From positions 1 to 21,480 of the forward strand of contig DATEOW010000201.1 in the NCBI GenBank assembly GCA_035273665.1: a DNA stretch of 21,480 nucleotides, given 5' to 3'. The translations under genes were made by a program, and so were the position numbers. A model generated the notes under the pieces. The model saw only the letters and a program-made list of their open reading frames with translations, ran no database searches and was not told the DNA's origin. The DNA is from DATEEW01 sp035273665 (lineage in GTDB: Bacteria > Pseudomonadota > Gammaproteobacteria > Burkholderiales > SG8-39). Positions 13,782-21,480 of this stretch are shown piece by piece; the first letter of the stretch is position 1; each line of letters opens with the position of its first letter.

Positions 13782-13820
13782 GACGGGTTAAAGTGACGAG
13801 TTAAAGTGACGAGTTAAAGC
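13782..13820. repeat. Three tandem 13-bp repeats at the dapC/dapD junction
   Basis: The plus strand reads GACGGGTTAAAGT, GACGAGTTAAAGT, GACGAGTTAAAGC at 13782, 13795 and 13808, three units differing at one base each. The last unit contains the end of dapC, including its TAA. Because 13 is not a multiple of three, the minus-strand TAA recurs in all three reading frames within 29 bases. Confidence 0.9.
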
Positions 13821-15004
13821 GACTGAGCGAACTGATTGAGACGGCGGATGCCTTCGATGCATTCGTCGTGGGGAGCGACCAGCGCAACACGGATATATCC
13901 GGCGCCGGGATTGATGCCCTGCGCCTCGCGGGCGAGATAGCTGCCCGGCAAGACGGCGACATTATAAGCGGCGTAGAGTTGGCGCGCGAAAGCCGCATCG
14001 TCGATCGGTGTGCGCAGCCAAAAATAGAAACCGCCTTCGGGCATTTCGGCTCGAAGCGATGGACGCAAGATCTCGCAGGCGGCAGCGAATTTCTCGCGGT
14101 AGAGGCGGCGGTTTTCCAGCACATGTGTTTCATCTTTCCAGGCCGCTTCGCTCGCGCTTTGAAAAGCCGGGCTCATTGCACTGCCGTGATAGGTGCGATA
14201 CAGCAGAAAAGCTTTAAGCAGTTTCGCGTCGCCAGCGGCAAAGCCCGAGCGCATGCCCGGCACATTCGATCGCTTCGACAAACTTGAAAAACTGATGAGA
14301 TTGCGAAAATCAGTGCGGCCCAGACGATGGGCCGCTTCAAGGCTGCCTAGCGGCGGGTGCGCCTCGTCGAAATACAATTCCGAGTAGCACTCGTCGGCCA
14401 CAATGACGAAATCGTAGCGATCGGAAAGTTCGAAAAGGCGCCGCCATTCGTCCAGCGCCATGACCTTGCCGGTCGGATTGCCTGGGGAACAGCAGTACAG
14501 CAGTTGCACCCGCCGCCATACTTCTTCGGGAACGCCTGCATAGTCAATGACGAAATCGCGTTCGGCCGTGGCGTTGAGGTAATAAGGTTTGGCGCCTGCG
14601 AGCAGCGCCGCACCCTCATAAATTTGATAGAAGGGATTGGGACAGATCACGAGCGCTTCGCGCTGCCGATCGACCACGGTCTGCGCAATCGAAAAGAGGG
14701 CTTCGCGCGACCCATTGACGGGCAGAACTTGTGTGGCGGGGTCGATCCGGGGCAATCCGTAACGCCGTTCAAGCCATTGTGCGATGGCAACTCGCAGCGT
14801 TTCATTACCCAGGGTCGCGGGATAAGCGGCCAAGCCGCCGCTATGGCGCGTCAGGGCTTCGCAAATGAACGGCGGCGTCGCGTGTTTGGGCTCGCCGATA
14901 GACAGACTGATCGCTTTATATGCCGGGTCCGGCTCAACGCCTTCGAACAATAACCGCAGCTTCTCGAAGGGATAAGGCTGCAGGCGGGCCAGATCCTGAT
15001 TCAT
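13814..15004 (-). CDS. dapC: Succinyldiaminopimelate transaminase DapC
   Basis: DapC is the PLP-dependent aminotransferase that makes N-succinyl-LL-diaminopimelate from the keto intermediate using glutamate. The 396-residue fold type I protein opens MNQDLARLQPYPFEKLRLLF and carries SLSIGEPKH near residue 35. It has the SPGNPTG motif (about 173-179), IVADECYSEL with the PLP-ring Asp, and SLSKRSNVPG with the Schiff-base lysine at 244. The LQPYPFEKL opening is typical of betaproteobacterial DapC. The ATG at 15004 is preferred over the TTG at 15007; it overlaps the queF TGA as TGATG. dapD follows directly, supporting DapC over other class I aminotransferases. Confidence 0.93.
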   Translation of the reverse strand: MNQDLARLQPYPFEKLRLLFEGVEPDPAYKAISLSIGEPKHATPPFICEALTRHSGGLAAYPATLGNETLRVAIAQWLERRYGLPRIDPATQVLPVNGSREALFSIAQTVVDRQREALVICPNPFYQIYEGAALLAGAKPYYLNATAERDFVIDYAGVPEEVWRRVQLLYCCSPGNPTGKVMALDEWRRLFELSDRYDFVIVADECYSELYFDEAHPPLGSLEAAHRLGRTDFRNLISFSSLSKRSNVPGMRSGFAAGDAKLLKAFLLYRTYHGSAMSPAFQSASEAAWKDETHVLENRRLYREKFAAACEILRPSLRAEMPEGGFYFWLRTPIDDAAFARQLYAAYNVAVLPGSYLAREAQGINPGAGYIRVALVAPHDECIEGIRRLNQFAQSL

Positions 15005-15420
15005 CAACGGATGTTGGGTTGGGGGCTGTAGTCGGGGAGAGGCAGCGGCGCTTCAGGTTGCCACCCTTTCTTCCTCTGTTCAGCCACCACCGTCGTAAAA
15101 ATGCCGCCGCGTACGTAGAATTTTGCGGTGAGGCGCATGAAACGCGGCGCAAGCAATTTGACCAGGTCGTCCAGAATGTTATTTGTCACCGCTTCGTGGA
15201 AAGCGCCTTCGTTGCGATAGGACCAGATGTAGAGCTTTAAGCTTTTTAGCTCGACGCACTTTTTATCGGCGACATAATCGAGGTAAAGCACGGCGAAATC
15301 CGGCTGGCCGGTCACCGGACAAAGGCAGGTGAACTCGGGAATTTCCATATGAATCAGGAAATCGCGCTGGGGCGCCGGATTGGGGAAATGCTGGAGCTTG
15401 GCGGGGGCTTTAGGAGGCAT
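15004..15420 (-). CDS. queF: NADPH-dependent 7-cyano-7-deazaguanine reductase QueF
   Basis: QueF reduces preQ0 to preQ1, the last free-base step before tRNA-guanine transglycosylase inserts it at position 34 of GUN-anticodon tRNAs. The 138-residue protein is the short unimodal type. It has FTCLCPVTGQPDF, where Cys34 matches the catalytic cysteine and Asp41 the acid/base residue. It also has the NADPH-binding QueF motif ELKSLKLY (57-64) and FHE. It is the first gene of the minus-strand unit, with no obvious Shine-Dalgarno before the ATG and a promoter about 35 bases upstream. It overlaps dapC by one base. Confidence 0.95.
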   Translation of the reverse strand: MPPKAPAKLQHFPNPAPQRDFLIHMEIPEFTCLCPVTGQPDFAVLYLDYVADKKCVELKSLKLYIWSYRNEGAFHEAVTNNILDDLVKLLAPRFMRLTAKFYVRGGIFTTVVAEQRKKGWQPEAPLPLPDYSPQPNIR

Positions 15421-15453
15421 GCGGAAGCGCTATCGGGCGGATATGTGGGTGGT

Positions 15454-15483
15454 ATTATACGGGCCGAATTTATAAGCCTCTAA
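15454..15483 (-). promoter_or_regulatory. Likely promoter for queF-dapC-dapD-pilU
   Basis: On the minus strand a perfect TATAAT (15454-15459) lies 18 bases from TTAGAG (15478-15483). The predicted start near 15447 would give a leader of about 27 bases to the queF ATG. I see no preQ1 riboswitch in so short a leader. The -35 is weak, so activation or an alternative spacing is possible. Confidence 0.55.
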
Positions 15484-15546
15484 TCCATACGCGGCACGGC
15501 CCTGCGGAGGGTGCCCGACCCGCGTTTCCACTGGCAGTCGATCAAA

Positions 15547-18500
15547 TTGCGTCTCACACAATTGAAGCTTTCGGGGTTCAAATCATTCGTGGACCCCACG
15601 ATTATCACGGTGCCCGGTCAACTTGTCGGCGTCGTCGGTCCAAACGGTTGCGGCAAGTCGAACATCATCGACGCGGTACGCTGGGTCTTGGGCGAATCCA
15701 AGGCCTCCGCGCTACGCGGCGAGTCGATGCAGGACGTCATATTCAACGGGTCGTCTCTACGCAAACCGGTCGCGCGCGCCAGCGTTGAATTGGTTTTCGA
15801 CAACAGCCTGGGCAAAGCGGCGGGCCAATGGTCCCAATACGCTGAAATTTCAGTCAAGCGCGTCTTGACCCGTGAGGGCGACTCGACTTACTTGATTAAT
15901 AACACCGTCGTGCGGCGACGCGATGTGCAGGATATTTTCCTCGGCACAGGCGTGGGCCCACGTGCTTACGCGATCATCGAACAAGGGATGATCTCGCGCG
16001 TCATTGAGGCAAAGCCCGAAGAGCTGCGCGTTTTTCTGGAAGAGGCCGCCGGCGTTTCCAAATATAAGGAACGCCGCCGGGAGACGGAAAACCGCCTCGA
16101 AGACACACGCGAAAATTTGGCACGCGTGGAGGACATTCGACGCGAGCTTGATGCCCAGATTGAGAAACTGGCGCAACAGGCGGAAGTCGCTAAGCAATAC
16201 AAATCCTATCAAACCGAAGCGCGCGACAAGCAGAACATGCTATGGGCGCTGCGTAAGCGCGATGCGGAAACGGACGCCGAACGAGTCAAGCGAGAGATCG
16301 ACAAGGCGCTAAACGAAGTCGAAGCCGAAACCGCCCGCCTACGTGAAATTGAAAGTCGGCTGGAAGCGGTGCGCACAGAACATTATGCCGCCGTCGATAA
16401 AGTGAACGACGCACAGGGTGCTTTTTACGCCGTCAATAGTGAAGTCTCCCGGCTAGAGACTGAGATACGTTATCTGGTCGAGAAGCGGCAGCGCCTCGAT
16501 GCTCAAGCGGCTCAACTTGATTTGCAATTGGAACAGTGGTCACAGCAGCATGCCGACCTCGGCGAGGCAAACGGTATGTGGCAAGAACGGCGAAGCGCAG
16601 CCGCTGAACGCATTGCCCAAGCGCAAGCGAGGAACACTGCGGAAAAAGAAAAACTGCCGCAGGCAGATGAGCGTTTTCGCTCCACACAAACGCGCGTCAA
16701 CGAGTCGCGAGACGCCGTCGCCCGCGCCGAGCATGCTTTGCAAATCGAACAAACGCATTTGGCGCATGCCGGCAAAAGTCTCCAGCAGTTGGAAGCGCGA
16801 GAGGAGCGTCTCCTCGCGGAGCGCGACGCGCTGACGGCGGCGGACCCACAGAAGCTCAATGAGTTGCAACAGGCTGTTGCCTCGGCGCAAGCGGCATTGA
16901 ACGAAACGAGCGGCACCATAGGAAAGCTGCAAACGCGCATTCCCGAATTGGAAGCGGCACGCGGCGGCACGCTCGAGAACTTGCAGAATCTACAGCGCGA
17001 AGGCCATACGCTTGAAGGGCGGCTCAGTACGCTGCAAAAAATTCAGGCTCAGGTGGAACAGAGCGGCAAGATTCAAGACTGGCTCGGCAAGCATGGGCTG
17101 CAAGACTTGCCCCGTTTGTGGCAGAACCTGAAGGTCGACGCCGGCTGGGAAACGGCGGTGGAATCGGTGCTGCGCGAACGGGTCCACGCTTTGGCATTGT
17201 CCGATCCGGAGATGCTGCAAAAGCTCCTCGACGATGTCCCGCCCGCCAAGTTGAGTGTGTTCTCGCGCGACAGTGCACCGACGACCGACGCTCGCGAGGA
17301 TAACCTTAGCCCCCTCAGCGATCATGTGCGTAGTGGCGATGCCGCAATAACCGCGCTGGTTCAGGACTGGTTGCTTGGCTTCTACGCGGTCGATGGCGTG
17401 CCTCGACTCATGGCCCGAATGGCACTGCGCCCGGGTGCCGTGTTAGTGAATCGCGAGGGCCACCAATTCACCCGCTATGCAGTGAGTTTCCACGGGCCGG
17501 ATTCAGGCGATGCAGGCATTCTTGCGCGTCAACGTGAAATCGAAGGCCTGAGCGCTGAGGTTGTGCAATCCGCGCAGCGAATTCTGGACGCACGGCAGGC
17601 GCATACCGCGGCTGAGCAATCGCTCAGTGAAGCGCGCGCCGAATTGGCGCAATGGCGCGATCGCGAGAGCGCGGCAAATCGAGAACATCACGCACTGCAG
17701 ATGGAACTACTGCGGCTGAGCGAAAACGAATCGCGGATTCGTGAACGCGGCGCGCAGATCTCGACCGAATTGGACGAGATCGCCGAACAAAAAACCAGCG
17801 AACACGCCCGCCAGAGAGAAGCCGAGACTCAGCTCGATTCTCATCAGGAAGAGATCGATCGCCTCTATGCCGATTTCGAGACGGTAAAAACCGAGTACGA
17901 ACAAGCGGGACGGCTGCTCGAAAGTCAGCGACAAACCTTGCAACAAGCCGAGCGCGAATTGCAGGAAGCGCAGTTTAGCGAGCGGGAGTGCGTGGGCAAG
18001 CTCGAGGAAATCGAACGTAGTCGAGCCAATCTGAATGAGCAAATCGAACGAGGTCGCGCGGAGCAAGAGCGGACCCGTGGTGAGCTCTCGGCGATTCGCG
18101 AGGACGGGCTGCACGAGCAGTTACAGACCCAATTGGCCGAGCGTACACGAAAGGAGCAGGCGCTTGCGGAGGCGCGTGATCGCCAAGAGGAGTTGACGCA
18201 CCTGCTTCGATCCGCGGACGAAGAGCGTTCCTTATGCGAACAGGGCTTACAACCCTTACGCGAGCGCGTGGGCGAGCTTCGGCTGAAAGAACAAGCGGCA
18301 CGTTTGAGCTACGAACAGTTTGCCGAACAACTTGCCGCGGCGGGCGTGGATGAAGCGGTACTCGCGCAAATGCTGGAGCAAAACAAGCTGCGTCCCAACG
18401 CACTGCAAGCAGAGATCAATCGGCTGAATCAAGCGATGAGCGAGCTCGGGGCCATCAATATGGCTGCGCTGGAAGAGCTTGCCGCTTCGACGGAACGCAA

Positions 18501-19068
18501 GAATTTCTTGGATGCGCAGGCAAGTGACCTAGGTGAGGCGCTCGAAACGCTCGAAAGCGCGATTCGCCGCATCGATCGTGAGACGCGTGAAATGCTGCAG
18601 CAGACCTTCGACGAGGTGAATGCCCATTTCGGCCGGATGTTCCCGACCTTATTCGGCGGCGGAGAAGCCAAACTCGTCATGACCGGCGATGAGATTCTGG
18701 ACGCCGGCATTGAGGTGCAAGCGCATCCGCCCGGCAAACGTAACTCTTCAATTCACCTGCTTTCCGGCGGCGAAAAGGCGCTTACGGCGATCTCCCTGGT
18801 ATTTTCGCTTTTCCAACTGAATCCGGCGCCCTTTTGTTTGCTGGACGAGGTGGACGCACCGCTTGACGACAGCAACACCGAGCGCTTCTGCAAACTCGTG
18901 CAGCAGATGTCGGAGAACACCCAGTTCCTGTTCATCAGCCACAACAAGATCACTATGGGCCTTGCCAGTCAGCTCGTCGGCGTGACGATGCAGGAATCCG
19001 GCGTATCGCGCGTCGTCGCGGTGGACATCGAAGCCGCAATGCGGATGACCGAGGCCCAGGCGGCATGA
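15547..19068 (+). CDS. smc: Chromosome partition protein Smc
   Basis: Smc is the ATP-driven coiled-coil condensin subunit that organises and segregates the chromosome. The head starts RLTQLKLSGFKSFVDPT and has Walker A GPNGCGKSN near residue 32. Two long coiled coils flank a hinge at about residues 510-650. The C-terminal head holds the signature LLSGGEKALTA and Walker B FCLLDEVDAPLDD. With TTG at 15547 it has 1173 residues. The frame also opens at a GTG at 15511, but GGAGG touches that codon without spacing, and homologues begin at M-RLTQ, so I chose TTG. No strong Shine-Dalgarno precedes either. The TGA overlaps the zipA ATG. Confidence 0.94.
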   Translation: MRLTQLKLSGFKSFVDPTIITVPGQLVGVVGPNGCGKSNIIDAVRWVLGESKASALRGESMQDVIFNGSSLRKPVARASVELVFDNSLGKAAGQWSQYAEISVKRVLTREGDSTYLINNTVVRRRDVQDIFLGTGVGPRAYAIIEQGMISRVIEAKPEELRVFLEEAAGVSKYKERRRETENRLEDTRENLARVEDIRRELDAQIEKLAQQAEVAKQYKSYQTEARDKQNMLWALRKRDAETDAERVKREIDKALNEVEAETARLREIESRLEAVRTEHYAAVDKVNDAQGAFYAVNSEVSRLETEIRYLVEKRQRLDAQAAQLDLQLEQWSQQHADLGEANGMWQERRSAAAERIAQAQARNTAEKEKLPQADERFRSTQTRVNESRDAVARAEHALQIEQTHLAHAGKSLQQLEAREERLLAERDALTAADPQKLNELQQAVASAQAALNETSGTIGKLQTRIPELEAARGGTLENLQNLQREGHTLEGRLSTLQKIQAQVEQSGKIQDWLGKHGLQDLPRLWQNLKVDAGWETAVESVLRERVHALALSDPEMLQKLLDDVPPAKLSVFSRDSAPTTDAREDNLSPLSDHVRSGDAAITALVQDWLLGFYAVDGVPRLMARMALRPGAVLVNREGHQFTRYAVSFHGPDSGDAGILARQREIEGLSAEVVQSAQRILDARQAHTAAEQSLSEARAELAQWRDRESAANREHHALQMELLRLSENESRIRERGAQISTELDEIAEQKTSEHARQREAETQLDSHQEEIDRLYADFETVKTEYEQAGRLLESQRQTLQQAERELQEAQFSERECVGKLEEIERSRANLNEQIERGRAEQERTRGELSAIREDGLHEQLQTQLAERTRKEQALAEARDRQEELTHLLRSADEERSLCEQGLQPLRERVGELRLKEQAARLSYEQFAEQLAAAGVDEAVLAQMLEQNKLRPNALQAEINRLNQAMSELGAINMAALEELAASTERKNFLDAQASDLGEALETLESAIRRIDRETREMLQQTFDEVNAHFGRMFPTLFGGGEAKLVMTGDEILDAGIEVQAHPPGKRNSSIHLLSGGEKALTAISLVFSLFQLNPAPFCLLDEVDAPLDDSNTERFCKLVQQMSENTQFLFISHNKITMGLASQLVGVTMQESGVSRVVAVDIEAAMRMTEAQAA

Positions 19069-20216
19069 GCGGTATGAGCGAACTGCAAACCGGTTTGCTC
19101 ATCATCAGTGCCGTGATCGTGATCGCGGTCCTTGTCTACAACAAGATCGAGCAACAGCGTTTGCGCAAGACGACGGAAGCGGCTTTCGCCTCGACGCACG
19201 AGGATGTTCTATTAAGCACTCAGGCCGCGTCGATGCCGGAGGCGCCCCGGCGCTTGGACGAATCGGCGGCAGACGACCGGATCGAACACACACTTGGCGA
19301 TTACCGCATCGGCTCCGAGCCGATCGAGATGCCCATGCAATCCAAGCACCAAGACAGCCCGACCGATGCAAGCCGCTTGGTGCAAGTCCTCCAAAGCACG
19401 GCGCTAACTGCTGACATCGACTTCATCATCAATTTGGCGTTCGCGCGAGAGCGTAGCGGCGCACAAATCGCAGAAGCTGCGCAGCGTTTAGGCGCAGCGA
19501 CGGTACGCAAACCGGTGCATTGGGAAGGATTCGATACCGCATCGCAAAGCTGGCAGCCCATCCACAGCGGGCATACGTATCGCAATGCGCGTGTAGGCAT
19601 TCAGCTGGCCAATCGTTCAGGGCCGGCGGACGAGATCGAGTTGGCCGCTTTTTTTGCTTCGATCGGCGAGATCGCGGAAGCGCTAAACGCCCACCTGGAA
19701 GCAGAGCCCATCGCGGAAGCGAAGCAAAGGGCCTTAGGCCTGGATGCGTTTTGTGCCGATCACGACATTCAAATCGGCTTGTCTGTGTTGGGGCGTGAAG
19801 GACAGACCTTGCAAGGCACAAAGATTCGCGCGCTCGCCGAAGCCAACGGTTGCATCCTTGCTCGCGATGGCCGGTTCCATAAACTAAGCGAGCAGGGCGC
19901 CATGCTCTATGCGTTGAGCAATACCGAGCCGATGCCCTTCCATGCCGAAACGCTGAAAACCCTGAGTACGAGAGGCGTCGGCCTCACCCTTGACGTGCCG
20001 CGAGCACCTGGAACGCCGGCGACGTTCCGCGCGTACATCGATTTCGCTCGTCAATTGACGCAGGCGCTGGGTGGCGTGTTGGTCGACGACGATCGCAAAG
20101 CAATTAGCGACGCCGCGATCGAACAGATCGCACTCCAACTCAACGCCATTCATCACGCCATGGCTGCCCGGGGAATCCATGCGGGCAGCCCGATTGCGCT
20201 CCGTCTATTTGCATGA
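19065..20216 (+). CDS. zipA: Cell division protein ZipA
   Basis: ZipA is an inner-membrane protein that tethers FtsZ through its cytoplasmic C-terminal domain. The 383-residue protein has one N-terminal membrane segment (about 8-26, LQTGLLIISAVIVIAVLVY). A basic patch and a variable acidic linker follow to about 112. A middle module (about 116-228) precedes the ZipA_C FtsZ-binding domain (about 233-363, with FHKLSEQGAMLYALSN, GVGLTLDVPR and GGVLVDDDRK). The middle module appears to be a diverged copy of the C-terminal one. The start ATG overlaps the smc stop; an in-frame ATG at 19074 is an alternative. The smc-zipA-ligA order supports the identity. Confidence 0.9.
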   Translation: MSGMSELQTGLLIISAVIVIAVLVYNKIEQQRLRKTTEAAFASTHEDVLLSTQAASMPEAPRRLDESAADDRIEHTLGDYRIGSEPIEMPMQSKHQDSPTDASRLVQVLQSTALTADIDFIINLAFARERSGAQIAEAAQRLGAATVRKPVHWEGFDTASQSWQPIHSGHTYRNARVGIQLANRSGPADEIELAAFFASIGEIAEALNAHLEAEPIAEAKQRALGLDAFCADHDIQIGLSVLGREGQTLQGTKIRALAEANGCILARDGRFHKLSEQGAMLYALSNTEPMPFHAETLKTLSTRGVGLTLDVPRAPGTPATFRAYIDFARQLTQALGGVLVDDDRKAISDAAIEQIALQLNAIHHAMAARGIHAGSPIALRLFA

Positions 20217-21480
20217 GTGCCGGCACGCCTCATGCGCAAGTGGAAGCACTGCGCAGGGAAATCGACGCCCACAATCATCGTTACTATGTACTCGATGCGC
20301 CGACCATCAGTGACGCCGAGTACGACGCGCTTTTTCGTCGTTTACAAGCGCTGGAAGAACAGCACCCGGAGCTGGTGTCGGACGACTCGCCGACACAGCG
20401 CGTTGGTGCAGCGCCCGTTGAAGCTTTTGGTGTCGTCACGCATCGAACACCGATGCTCTCGCTCGCCAACGCATTCAGCGAAGCTGAAATCGCAGCTTTC
20501 GACAAACGAGTGCGCGATACGCTGGGAATCGAAGAGGTCCGCTATAACTGCGAACCGAAATTCGATGGGTTGGCGATCAGCCTGAGTTATGTGGACGGCC
20601 GCTTCGTCGAGGGTGCGACAAGAGGTGATGGCTATAGCGGCGAGAACGTCACGCATAACCTGAGGACGGTCAAAAATCTTCCCTTGCGTTTGCAAGGTAA
20701 ATCGATTCCTTCTTATCTCGAAATACGCGGCGAGATATTGATGTACAAGCGCGATTTCGAAGCGCTCAATCGCCGACAAGAGGCTCGCGGGGAGAAAGTA
20801 TTCGCCAATCCGCGTAATGCTGCCGCGGGAAGTTTGCGTCAACTCGATTCGCGCATTACGGCGGCAAGGCCCTTACGCTTTTTCGCGTATGGCCTTGGCG
20901 AAGTACAAGGACTCAAGACCCCCGATCGGCATAGCGCGATGCTGGATCTTCTGCATGAACTGGGCTTCCCTGTTTGCGCCGATCGCAAAGTTGTCGAAGG
21001 CGTGAAAGGGCTCATGGATTTTTATCTGACGATCGAGCAGCGACGTGCCGACCTGCCTTATGACATCGATGGTGTCGTGTACAAGGTCGATGCCTTGTCA
21101 CAGCAGCGCGAGCTGGGTTTCGTTTCGCGCGCACCGCGCTTTGCCATCGCGCACAAATTTGCCGCTGAAGAGGCACAAACCGAACTCCAGGCAATTGAAA
21201 TACAGGTCGGCCGAACCGGCGCGTTGACGCCGGTCGCTCGTCTCAAGCCCGTATTCGTCGGTGGGGTAACCGTTACCAATGCAACGTTGCATAACGAGGA
21301 TGAAGTCCGACGAAAAGACCTATGGCCAGGCGATACGGTCATTGTTCGTCGAGCCGGCGACGTTATTCCCGAGGTGGTCGGCATTGCAAGACCCGGGCTA
21401 CGCCGTCCGCAGGATCGCTTTCTCATGCCGGAGCAGTGTCCTGTATGCGGATCGGCGGTACGCCGTGCCGAGGATGAAGC
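20213..21480 (+). CDS. ligA: NAD-dependent DNA ligase LigA, 5' part
   Basis: LigA seals nicks in DNA during replication and repair using NAD+. The frame is open from the ATG at 20213 to the window end (422 codons). It shows domain Ia with HNHRYYVLDAPTISDAEYD, then SLANAFSEAEI, and the adenylation motif CEPKFDGLAISL with the nucleophilic lysine at 116. Further on are ATRGDGYSGENVTHNLRT, GEILM, NPRNAAAGSLRQLD, PYDIDGVVYKV and IAHKF. The OB-fold with QVGRTGALTPVARL follows, and the first two zinc-finger cysteines are at 409 and 412 (CPVC). The HhH and BRCT domains lie outside the window. The ATG overlaps the zipA stop and lacks a clear Shine-Dalgarno. Confidence 0.97.
   Translation, partial: MSAGTPHAQVEALRREIDAHNHRYYVLDAPTISDAEYDALFRRLQALEEQHPELVSDDSPTQRVGAAPVEAFGVVTHRTPMLSLANAFSEAEIAAFDKRVRDTLGIEEVRYNCEPKFDGLAISLSYVDGRFVEGATRGDGYSGENVTHNLRTVKNLPLRLQGKSIPSYLEIRGEILMYKRDFEALNRRQEARGEKVFANPRNAAAGSLRQLDSRITAARPLRFFAYGLGEVQGLKTPDRHSAMLDLLHELGFPVCADRKVVEGVKGLMDFYLTIEQRRADLPYDIDGVVYKVDALSQQRELGFVSRAPRFAIAHKFAAEEAQTELQAIEIQVGRTGALTPVARLKPVFVGGVTVTNATLHNEDEVRRKDLWPGDTVIVRRAGDVIPEVVGIARPGLRRPQDRFLMPEQCPVCGSAVRRAEDE

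Noticed and set aside
15421..15460. preQ1 riboswitch before queF
   Set aside because: The leader from the likely start to the ATG is about 27 bases and lacks the conserved aptamer elements, so there is no room for it.

Overview
This window is chromosomal housekeeping DNA from a proteobacterium, most likely a betaproteobacterium. The evidence is the ZipA sequence type, the QueF/DapC/DapD/PilU set, PrmB next to DapE and the smc-zipA-ligA triplet. The truB-rpsO-pnp order is shared with many gammaproteobacteria, so a deep-branching gammaproteobacterium cannot be excluded. Base composition and codon use look even throughout. I see no insertion sequence, integrase, CRISPR array, toxin-antitoxin pair or biosynthetic cluster.

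Left block (1-8414, + strand): the classical transcription/translation operon. It runs rimP (3' part only), nusA, infB, rbfA, truB, rpsO, pnp. These genes mature the 30S subunit (RimP, RbfA, S15), control elongation and termination (NusA), initiate translation (IF2), modify tRNA U55 (TruB) and turn over RNA (PNPase). rpsO has its own likely promoter, an intrinsic terminator separates rpsO from pnp, and a second strong terminator follows pnp.

Middle block (8474-10842, + strand): an ArsC/Spx-like (YffB-type) gene, dapE and prmB are tightly packed by stop/start contacts. A small unrecognised minus-strand gene converges on prmB, and the two stop codons share one CTAG. Beyond it lie three minus-strand tRNA genes (in transcription order Pro-TGG, Arg-TCT, His-GTG) behind a promoter with a GC-rich discriminator.

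Right-centre block (11721-15420, - strand): queF, dapC, dapD and pilU read as one unit from a promoter in the queF/smc intergenic region. With dapE on the other strand, the window holds the three consecutive succinylase-branch enzymes of diaminopimelate/lysine synthesis (DapD, DapC, DapE).

Right block (15547-21480, + strand): smc, zipA and the 5' part of ligA have overlapping stop/start codons and cover chromosome organisation, Z-ring anchoring and DNA ligation.

The more unusual details are these: a possible 13-codon leader peptide plus interleaved inverted repeats just before infB; an apparent internal duplication of the FtsZ-binding fold in ZipA; a triple 13-bp tandem repeat at the dapC end that puts a TAA in each frame; the orphan small gene beside the tRNA cluster; and queF lying upstream of, and co-oriented with, a queuosine-substrate tRNA gene. 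I do not see a clearly new multi-gene system here.
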